A stretch of 64,000 bases of DNA from Gemmatimonadetes bacterium T265 (lineage in GTDB: Bacteria > Gemmatimonadota > Gemmatimonadetes > Gemmatimonadales > Gemmatimonadaceae): assembly GCA_019973575.1 (NCBI GenBank), contig BPUI01000003.1, positions 1 through 64,000 of the forward strand, given 5' to 3'. The notes under the pieces are model-generated. The model searched no databases, was not told the origin of the DNA, and worked only from the letters and a program-made list of their open reading frames with translations. Shown in pieces: positions 58,157-64,000 of this stretch; the first letter of the stretch is position 1, and each line of letters begins with the position of its first letter. Made by a program: the position numbers and the translations under genes.

Positions 58157-60964
58157 ATGCCCGCCTTCGTCCCGTCGTCCGCCCGCGTCGCGGGCGCGCT
58201 TCGCGCGTGCCTCCGCCGCTCGGTTCTTCTCCTCACCGTCGCGTACGCGGGCGTCGCGCACGCGCAGGCGACCCCCGCCGCGTCGGTGCACCCGACCGCG
58301 CCGCCGGTCGCCGCGGCCGCGCGGCGCGAGGGCGCGATCGCGATCGACGGGCGGCTCGACGAGGCCGCGTGGCAGCGCGCGACGCCGATCACGACCTTCC
58401 GCCAGTACCAGCCGACCGAGGGCGCGCCGGCGTCGCTGCCGACCGAGGTGCGCGTCCTCTACGACGACCAGGCGCTCTACGTCGGCGCGCGCATGCGCGA
58501 CTCGTTAGGCGCGCGCGGCGTGCGCGCGCCGCTCGCCCGGCGCGACCAGCTCCTCCCCGGCAGCAGCAACAACGGCGCGTTCAACTCGCTCACCACCGAC
58601 AAGCTCGTCGTCGTCCTCGACCCGTACCACAACCACCTCGACGAGGCGTGGTTCGAGATCAACCCCGCCGGCGTGCGCGGCGAGTCCTTCAACGGCGACC
58701 CGTCGTGGGACCCGGTGTGGCAGGCGGCCGCGCACGTCGACTCGGCGGGGTGGACGGCGGAGCTGCGCATCCCGTACTCGCAGCTGCGCTTCCGGCAGGG
58801 CGCGGCGCAGACGTGGGGACTGCAGGTGTGGCGCTACGTCGACCGGCTGAACGAGCGCGACATGTGGGCGTTCTGGTCGCAGAAGTCGAGCGGCGGCCCC
58901 GCGTTCTACGGCCACCTCACCGGCCTCACGATCGGCGAGCAGCCGCGCCAGTTCGAGCTCCTGCCCTACGTGGTCTCGCGCAACCAGTTCAAGTACGCCG
59001 CGCCGGGAGACCCGTACCACTCGTCGCGCGACATGGGCGTGAACGCGGGCGGGGACCTCAAGTACCTCGTCACCTCCAACCTCACCCTCGACGCGACCTT
59101 CAACCCCGACTTCGGGCAGGTCGAGGTCGACCCGGCGGTGCTCAACCTCTCGGCCTACGAGACCTTCTACGACGAGAAGCGGCCGTTCTTCGTCGCGGGG
59201 CAGGGGGCGTTCGACTTCGGCGGGATGAACTGCATGTTCTGCAGCAACGTCTCGGGGATGAACGTCTTCTACTCGCGCCGCATCGGGCGCGCGCCGCAGC
59301 TCGACGGGTACGTCGACGGCCGCGCCGCGGACGCGGGCACCTACGCGGACACGCCCGACAACACGACCATCCTCGGCGCTGCCAAGCTCACGGGGCGCAC
59401 GAACTCGGGCTACACGCTCGGCGTGCTCGACGCCGTGACCGGCCGCGAGACGGCCCGCTTCCTCCCCGCGCCGGGCGCCCCCTCGGCCCGCCAGCTCGTC
59501 GAACCGCCGACCAACTACTTCGTCGGGCGCCTGAAGAAAGACTTCCGCCAGGGCGCGACCACGATCGGCGTCGTCGCGACGTCGACGCTCCGCGTGTTAG
59601 GCGGCGACTCGGTCGTCGCCGACCGGCTGCGCGCACGCGCGGCGGCCGTCGGGCTCGACTGGGACCACCGCTGGCACCAGCGCGACTACTCGTGGATCGG
59701 GAGCGTCGTCGCCTCCGACGTCGCGGGCTCGGCCGACGCGATCGCGCTCACCGAGCGCTCGAGCGCGCACTACTTTCAGCGCCCCGACCGCGTCGACGCG
59801 GGGGGCGGGCCGTTCGGGCTCTTCCCCGCGCGCTACGACACCACGGCCACCGCGCTGCGCGGCTACGGGCTCTACACCCGACTCGCGAAGGAGAACGGCA
59901 ACTGGCTCTGGGAGACCGCGCAGAACTGGCGCAGCCCGGGCTTCGAGGTGAACGACCTCGCCTACCTCGACCGCGCCGACTACAAGTGGATGAACGCGAA
60001 CGTCGCCCGGCAGTGGACGACGCCGACCCACTGGTACCGGAACGTCGTCGCGATCGTCGGCGGGCAGCAGCAGTTCAACTACGACGGCCTGCGCACGGAC
60101 AAGCAGGTGCAGGCGTACTACGGCATGCAGTTCCCGAACTACTGGAACCTGCGCACCTTCGCCATCCACCACCCGAGCGTGGACGACGACCGCCTCACGC
60201 GCGGCGGGCCGGTGGTCGTGCGCGCGGGGTACGACTTCGGGCACGTGCAGGTCTCGACCGACCCGCGGCAGCGCGCGGTGCTCAACCTGACCGTGGAAGG
60301 CGTGCGCGGCGTGGACGCGCCGACGCACGGGTACACGCTGCAGCCGGGCGTCGCGTTCAAGCCGGCGGCGAACGTCTTCGTGCAGCTCGCGCCCACCTAC
60401 AACCGCAGTCAGGACCCGGCGCAGTACGTGACCGCGGTCGCGGACCCGACGGCGACGGCGTTCGGCGGCACGCGCTACGTGTTCGCCTTCCTCACCGCGC
60501 GCACGCTCTCGCTCGATACGCGCGTGAACTGGACGTTCACGCCGGACCTGACGCTGCAGCTCTTCGCGCAGCCGTTCCTCGCGAGCGGCGACTACGGCGC
60601 GTTCCGCGAGTTCGCGGCGCCGCGCACGCTCGCCACGCGCGTCTACGGCCGCGACGCCGGCACGATCACGCGCACCGCGGGCGCGGGCGGCGCGACGTAC
60701 ACCGTCGACCCCGACGGGCCGGGCGGGCCGGCGGCGCCGTTCAGCTTCGGCGACCCGACGTTCACGACGCGCTCGATGCGCGGCACCGCGGTGCTGCGCT
60801 GGGAGTACCGCCCCGGCTCGACGCTCTTCTTCGTCTGGACGCAGGAGCGCGCCGGCGGCGACGCGTTAGGCCGGTTCGACTTCGGGAGCGCCGGGACCGC
60901 GGTCTTCCGCGACCGGCCGACGAACGTCTTCCAGATCAAGGCGACGTACTGGATCGGGCGCTGA
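58157..60964 (+). CDS. DUF5916 outer-membrane protein with N-terminal CBM9-like domain
   Basis: About 935 residues from ATG 58157; ATG 58088 would add 23 residues before the signal peptide. The signal (RRSVLLLTVAYAGVAHAQ) is followed by a CBM9-like domain (IAIDGRLDEAAWQRATPITT, FRQYQPTEGAPASLPTEVRV, LYVGARMRD). Next is the DUF5916 beta-barrel-like region (YLVTSNLTLDATFNPDFGQV, EVDPAVLNLSAYETFYDEKR, PFFVAGQGAFDFGG). This combination is common in Gemmatimonadota and Bacteroidota; the function is unsettled and may be uptake or surface binding of glycans. It ends convergent to the CGNR regulator gene. Confidence 0.85.
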   Translation: MPAFVPSSARVAGALRACLRRSVLLLTVAYAGVAHAQATPAASVHPTAPPVAAAARREGAIAIDGRLDEAAWQRATPITTFRQYQPTEGAPASLPTEVRVLYDDQALYVGARMRDSLGARGVRAPLARRDQLLPGSSNNGAFNSLTTDKLVVVLDPYHNHLDEAWFEINPAGVRGESFNGDPSWDPVWQAAAHVDSAGWTAELRIPYSQLRFRQGAAQTWGLQVWRYVDRLNERDMWAFWSQKSSGGPAFYGHLTGLTIGEQPRQFELLPYVVSRNQFKYAAPGDPYHSSRDMGVNAGGDLKYLVTSNLTLDATFNPDFGQVEVDPAVLNLSAYETFYDEKRPFFVAGQGAFDFGGMNCMFCSNVSGMNVFYSRRIGRAPQLDGYVDGRAADAGTYADTPDNTTILGAAKLTGRTNSGYTLGVLDAVTGRETARFLPAPGAPSARQLVEPPTNYFVGRLKKDFRQGATTIGVVATSTLRVLGGDSVVADRLRARAAAVGLDWDHRWHQRDYSWIGSVVASDVAGSADAIALTERSSAHYFQRPDRVDAGGGPFGLFPARYDTTATALRGYGLYTRLAKENGNWLWETAQNWRSPGFEVNDLAYLDRADYKWMNANVARQWTTPTHWYRNVVAIVGGQQQFNYDGLRTDKQVQAYYGMQFPNYWNLRTFAIHHPSVDDDRLTRGGPVVVRAGYDFGHVQVSTDPRQRAVLNLTVEGVRGVDAPTHGYTLQPGVAFKPAANVFVQLAPTYNRSQDPAQYVTAVADPTATAFGGTRYVFAFLTARTLSLDTRVNWTFTPDLTLQLFAQPFLASGDYGAFREFAAPRTLATRVYGRDAGTITRTAGAGGATYTVDPDGPGGPAAPFSFGDPTFTTRSMRGTAVLRWEYRPGSTLFFVWTQERAGGDALGRFDFGSAGTAVFRDRPTNVFQIKATYWIGR

Positions 60965-60985
60965 CCGGGGCCGCGGCGCCCCGCG

Positions 60986-61028
60986 CCGTGGCGCGCTAGC
61001 CGGTGGCGCGCTGCCCGGTGGCGCGCTG
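60986..61028. repeat. 14-15-bp tandem repeats across the end of the CGNR gene
   Basis: CCGTGGCGCGCTAG, CCGGTGGCGCGCTGC and CCGGTGGCGCGCTG follow head to tail. They encode the QRATGQRATG tail and the stop codon (60996-60998) of the minus-strand gene. Confidence 0.75.
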
Positions 61029-61688
61029 CCGGTCGGCGCGGCGGCGCGACTTCGCGCGCGTCCCGCAGACCTCCATCTGACACCAGCGGCGGAGGCCGTT
61101 CCGGCTCCGGTCGACGTACATCCACCCGCAGTCGGCCGCGCCGCACACGCGCAGGCGCGCCGCCTCGGCCGAGGCGAGGAGTTCGGCCGCGTGCCAGGCC
61201 ACGGGCCAGAGCGGCGCGTCGAGCCGTGCGTCGGCGTCGCGCCACGCCCAGCGGGCGGCCGCTCCTTCGGCCGCGTCGGCGGCGGGCTCGAGGCGCCGCT
61301 GCCCGGCCGCGGCGGCCACGGACGGGTCGAGCGCGGCGAGCGCCGCGCCTAACGGCCGGCCCGCGGCGGCGTCCGCGAAGACGCGCTGCAGCGCGCCGCG
61401 CAGCGCGTGCGCCGCGGCCAGCGCCGCCGCGGCGTCGGCCGGCCGCGCCCGCGCGGCGTCGCGGAGCGCCGCGCCGAGCGCGGGCGGGAGCACGCCCGCG
61501 CCCTCCGCCCAGCGGGTGAGCCGGGCGTAGTCGTCGAGCCGCTCGTCGAGGAGCCCGCCGGAGGTCCAGTCGACGGTGTTGACGAAGTCGACGCTCGGAT
61601 CGCCGCCGACGTACTTGTGCGGCAGCTCGGGCGACGGCCGTTCCGGCGAGCGCGCGGCGGGCGGCGACGAATCGCGGATGGCACCCAT
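60996..61688 (-). CDS. CGNR zinc-finger (ABATE-domain) transcriptional regulator
   Basis: A 230-residue protein. The N-terminal ABATE/DUF1470 helical domain starts KYVGGDPSVDFVNTVDWTSG and runs to about residue 165. The C-terminal zinc finger is LRVCGAADCGWMYVDRSRNG followed by LRRWCQMEVCGTRAKSRRR, with four Cys. The family-naming motif CGNR is CGTR here, Asn replaced by Thr. The tail QRATGQRATG comes from a DNA tandem repeat. The gene is divergent from the ABM-like/EamA pair and shares a symmetric operator region with it, so it probably regulates that pair and itself. Confidence 0.85.
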   Translation of the reverse strand: MGAIRDSSPPAARSPERPSPELPHKYVGGDPSVDFVNTVDWTSGGLLDERLDDYARLTRWAEGAGVLPPALGAALRDAARARPADAAAALAAAHALRGALQRVFADAAAGRPLGAALAALDPSVAAAAGQRRLEPAADAAEGAAARWAWRDADARLDAPLWPVAWHAAELLASAEAARLRVCGAADCGWMYVDRSRNGLRRWCQMEVCGTRAKSRRRADRQRATGQRATG

Positions 61689-61696
61689 CCCCGGAC

Positions 61697-61776
61697 GCTA
61701 GCACTAGTATCCGGCGTCGAACAGGAGCACGCGGCACGAATGTCGCACCGGTAATCGTTCGAATACTGGTGCTAAC
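61697..61776. promoter_or_regulatory. Symmetric operator candidate between divergent genes
   Basis: GCTAGCACTAGTAT (61697-61710) and ATACTGGTGCTAAC (61763-61776) are inverted copies matching at 12 of 14 positions. One lies 9 bp from the CGNR start, the other about 37 bp from the ABM-like gene start. Confidence 0.55.
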
Positions 61777-61812
61777 TTCGGCATCGAGCGCTGACCTTTC
61801 TAGAGGTGCCCC

Positions 61813-62154
61813 GTGACCCCGCTGCTCGCCCGCACCTGGCGCGGTACGACCGACGCCGCCGACGCCGACGCGTACCTCGCCTACTTGCGCGCGACCGGCC
61901 TCGCCGCCTACGCCGCGACGCCCGGCAACCGTGGCGTGTTCGCTTTCCGCCGCGTCGCCGATGGGCGCGCCGAGTGGCTGCTGGTGACGCTCTGGGACTC
62001 GCTGGACGCGGTGCGCGCCTTCGCCGGCGCGCGGGCAGGCGACGCGGACCCGACCCGCGCGGTGTTCTACCCCGAGGACGACCGCTTCCTGACCGTCCGC
62101 GACGACTCCGCCACGCACTACGACGTCGTGTACGCGGGCGGGGCCGGTGAGTAG
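61813..62154 (+). CDS. ABM-like (ferredoxin-fold) small protein
   Basis: A 113-residue cytoplasmic protein, GTG 61813 with GAGGTG upstream. The alternation of strands and helices (LLARTWRGTTDAADADAYLA, then GVFAFRRVADGRAEWLLVTL and WDSLDAVRAFAG) resembles antibiotic-biosynthesis-monooxygenase/dimeric alpha-beta-barrel proteins. ABM-type members oxidise small aromatics or degrade haem, but most, like this one, have no assigned reaction. The stop lies inside the EamA gene (8-bp overlap), so both are co-translated under the CGNR regulator. Confidence 0.7.
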   Translation: MTPLLARTWRGTTDAADADAYLAYLRATGLAAYAATPGNRGVFAFRRVADGRAEWLLVTLWDSLDAVRAFAGARAGDADPTRAVFYPEDDRFLTVRDDSATHYDVVYAGGAGE

Positions 62155-63145
62155 CGCCGCGCGCCCGGCCGCGCCGCTCGCGCCGGCGCTGGAACGCGCG
62201 GCCGCCCCGGAACGCGAGGCCGCCCCGACGCGCGCCGGCCCGTCGCGCCTGCAGGTGATCGCGGCCTTCGCGGCGATCTACGGCTTCTGGGGCGGGACGT
62301 TTCTCGCCACGCGCTACGCCGTCCACGTCGTCCCGCCGCTGCTCACGATCGCGGTCCGCTGCACCGGAGGCGCGGTCGTCCTCGGGCTGTGGCTGGCGGC
62401 GCGCGGAGAACTCGTCCGCCCCACCGCCGCGCAGTGGCGCACCGCCGTCGTCGCCGGCGCGCTGCTCTTCCTCGGCTGCCACGCCGTGATGGCCTGGGCC
62501 GAGCAGCGCGTCACCTCCGGCCAGGCGGCGCTCTACTCGACGGCGATCCCGCTCTGGACGGTCGCGCTCGCGGCCGCCCGCGAGCGGCGGCGGCCGTCGG
62601 CGCGCGTGTTAGGCGGGCTCGCGCTCGGCGTCGCCGGCGTCGCGGTGCTCGCCGCCGCCGGCGCGGCGGGGCGCGCGGCCGGCGTCGTGCCGGGGCGCGG
62701 CCTCGCGCTCGTCGCCGGCGCGTTCTGCTGGGCCGCCGGCTCGCTCGTCGCCCGCGACGGCGCGCGCGTCGACTCGGCGGTGCAGGGCACGGCGATGCAG
62801 CTGGCCGGCGGCGCCGCCGTGCTGCTCCTCGCCAGCGCCGCCACCGGCGAGCTCGCGGCCTGGTCGCCGGCGTCACTCACCGCCCGCGCGGCCGCGTCCC
62901 TCGGCTTCCTCGTCGTCTGCGGGACGGTGTTAGGCTTCGGCGCCTACACGTGGCTCATGCGCGTGCGCCCGCCGGCGATGGTCGGGACCTACGCGTTCGT
63001 CAACCCGGTCGTCGCGGTCGTCCTCGCGTGGCTGGCGGGCGACGAGGCCGCCTCGCCGCGCACCGCCGTCGCCCTCGCGCTCGTCTTGGGCGCCGTCGTG
63101 CTGACCTGGGAAGGCGCCCGGCCCGCGCCGGCCCGCCGGGCCTAA
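62147..63145 (+). CDS. EamA/DMT-superfamily transporter
   Basis: A 332-residue inner-membrane protein starting at GTG 62147. Ten hydrophobic segments form two five-helix EamA repeats: IAAFAAIYGFWGGTFLATRY, LLTIAVRCTGGAVVLGLWLA, ALLFLGCHAVMAWAEQRVTS and, in the second half, ALVAGAFCWAAGSLVARDGA, VCGTVLGFGAYTWLMRVRPP, GTYAFVNPVVAVVLAWLAGD. YAFVNPVVAV is a family hallmark. Members export amino acids, drugs or metabolites. Coupling with the ABM-like gene suggests modification plus export of the same compound class, as inference. Confidence 0.9.
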   Translation: MSSAARPAAPLAPALERAAAPEREAAPTRAGPSRLQVIAAFAAIYGFWGGTFLATRYAVHVVPPLLTIAVRCTGGAVVLGLWLAARGELVRPTAAQWRTAVVAGALLFLGCHAVMAWAEQRVTSGQAALYSTAIPLWTVALAAARERRRPSARVLGGLALGVAGVAVLAAAGAAGRAAGVVPGRGLALVAGAFCWAAGSLVARDGARVDSAVQGTAMQLAGGAAVLLLASAATGELAAWSPASLTARAAASLGFLVVCGTVLGFGAYTWLMRVRPPAMVGTYAFVNPVVAVVLAWLAGDEAASPRTAVALALVLGAVVLTWEGARPAPARRA

Positions 63146-63154
63146 CGTCACGCC

Positions 63155-63535
63155 TCAGGCCGCCGGCGGGTGCGCCGGCGCGAAGACGCGCAGCCGGTGC
63201 CCGTCGGGGTCGAGCGCGACGAACGTGCGGCCGAAGTCCATCGCCGTCGGCGGCTGCGCCATCGCGAGCCCGCGCGCGCGCCAGTCGTCGTACGTCGCGT
63301 CGACCGCGGTCGCGTCCGCGACGGGGAAGCCGAGCTCGCTCGCGCCGCCGAGTGCCGCGGGCGCCGGCTCGACGGTGTGGCGCGACCAGAGCCCGAGCTG
63401 CAGGCCAGACCCGAGCACAAAGAGCGCGAACGTCGGCGACGCTTCGACCGGCGCGCGGCCGAGCAGGGTCGTGTAGAACGTCGCGCTGGCGGCGGGGTCG
63501 TCGACGTAGAGCAGGACGAAGTTCGGGTCGCGCAT
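63155..63535 (-). CDS. VOC-superfamily (glyoxalase/bleomycin-resistance-like) protein
   Basis: A 126-residue protein with the paired beta-alpha-beta-beta-beta modules of the VOC fold: NFVLLYVDDPAASATFYTTL, PTFALFVLGSGLQLGLWSRH, ELGFPVADATAVDATYDDWR, GRTFVALDPDGHRLRVFAPA. LDPDGHRLRV is typical of the last strand. The ATG has CCGGAG six bases upstream. Members include metal-dependent lyases, dioxygenases and antibiotic-sequestering proteins; the specific role is unknown. It is convergent with the EamA gene and lies after the WYL regulator on the same strand. Confidence 0.85.
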   Translation of the reverse strand: MRDPNFVLLYVDDPAASATFYTTLLGRAPVEASPTFALFVLGSGLQLGLWSRHTVEPAPAALGGASELGFPVADATAVDATYDDWRARGLAMAQPPTAMDFGRTFVALDPDGHRLRVFAPAHPPAA

Positions 63536-63609
63536 GGGTCGCTCCGGAGAGGGGATCGCGGGCGCGGCGGTCGCCGCGCCCGACGGTCGGAGCGTAGGGG
63601 ACCGTGCTG

Positions 63610-64000
63610 TCAGATTGTGTCAGTAGCGCGCGCCGGGATCTGCTCGGCCGCCCGCCACTCGCGCAGCAGGGCGTCCCGCCGGCGCGGGTACCGCGCGTCG
63701 AGCGGCGTGAGCGCCGCGATCCGGTCGGCGCGGAAGTGCCGGAACCCGCCGCGCAGCTCGCACCAGCCGACGACGACGCGCGCCCGGTCGAAGAACGTCA
63801 GCGCAAACGGCCAGATCGTCCGCACGCTCTCGCGCTCCCGCAGGTCGCGGTACGTGAGCGTCAGCTTCCGTTCGGCGCGGATGGCCCGCCGGACGACGGT
63901 CAGCTCCGCCTGCCCCACGGCGCGTTCGGCGGGGGAGCCGCCGTCGAGCGGCGCGCCCGGGCCGACGAGCAGCGTCGTGTCGTCGAGGGCCTGGCGCCGG
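63610..64000 (-). CDS. WYL-domain (YafY-type) transcriptional regulator, 5' part outside the window
   Basis: The open frame reaches the window edge without a convincing start. It begins RQALDDTTLLVGPGAP and continues VGQAELTVVRRAIRAERKLT, LTYRDLRERESVRTIWPFAL, VVGWCELRGGFRHFRADRIA and ALTPLDARYPRRRDALLREW. AIRAERKLTLTYRD followed by the W-x-L-like VGWCELR and the RHFRADRI box is the WYL ligand-sensing domain found behind a DeoR-type winged helix. The helix-turn-helix part should lie beyond 64000. The VOC gene 74 bp downstream on the same strand is a plausible partner. Confidence 0.8.
   Translation of the reverse strand, partial: RRQALDDTTLLVGPGAPLDGGSPAERAVGQAELTVVRRAIRAERKLTLTYRDLRERESVRTIWPFALTFFDRARVVVGWCELRGGFRHFRADRIAALTPLDARYPRRRDALLREWRAAEQIPARATDTI

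Noticed and set aside
57383-58291. A full 302-residue minus-strand gene
   Set aside because: Only the middle (57823-57480) is protein-like; the N-terminal part overlaps the DUF5916 gene antisense and the C-terminal part is the inverted repeat.

Overview
The window is a chromosomal segment of a very GC-rich bacterium (roughly 72-76 % G+C, almost all third codon positions G or C). The gene style points to Gemmatimonadota (Gemmatirosa/Gemmatimonas-like): secreted Vps10/sortilin-type beta-propellers, a DUF5916/CBM9 outer-membrane protein, BTAD regulators with a membrane segment, PEP-CTERM proteins and an ECF sigma/HEAT-repeat operon. This is inferred from gene content; no rRNA or tRNA gene is present to confirm it.

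Layout. 0-7 kb: a PEP-CTERM exoprotein with a strong double-hairpin terminator, a Gly-rich lipoprotein, an M1-type metallopeptidase converging on an AidB-like acyl-CoA dehydrogenase, and a two-helix membrane peptide. 7-15.7 kb: a TetR regulator with a leaderless promoter, a DoxX-like protein, a lipoprotein, two small unknown genes, and a complete tripartite RND efflux operon (adaptor, permease, outer-membrane factor). 15.7-17.5 kb is gene-poor.

17.5-22.9 kb is an accessory island that reads as an integron cassette array without an integrase. attC-like sites separate hicAB, a two-gene cassette (nuclease-like protein plus a '4-fold beta flower'-like protein) and an NTF2-fold immunity gene. Two IS110-family elements, both with the recombinase on the minus strand, each seem to sit inside an attC-like site and split it. 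22.9-26.2 kb holds a chimeric small gene, a decayed PEP-CTERM gene beside an intact paralogue, and a methyltransferase.

26.5-51.9 kb is rich in secreted and degradative functions: two large Vps10-like propeller proteins flanking a papain-like protease and a DUF488 gene, an esterase-like hydrolase, a CocE/NonD hydrolase, a GH3 glycosidase in a row with two aldo/keto reductases and a divergent AraC regulator, a PAS histidine kinase, a BTAD-type membrane regulator divergent from an outer-membrane protein gene, and a Tat-exported GH43 protein. The BTAD intergenic region carries four CTGAT repeats at exactly 11-bp steps, placed as in known SARP promoters.

51.9-64 kb: an ECF sigma factor, a membrane anti-sigma-like protein and three translationally coupled exported HEAT-repeat proteins form one operon. 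Then come a MITE-like inverted repeat, a DUF5916 protein, a CGNR-type regulator divergent from an ABM-like protein and an EamA transporter with a symmetric operator between them, a VOC protein and the 3' part of a WYL-domain regulator cut by the window edge. A 7-mer, GCCTAAC/GTTAGGC, recurs about once per 1.4 kb throughout and accounts for the TTA leucine codons I checked.
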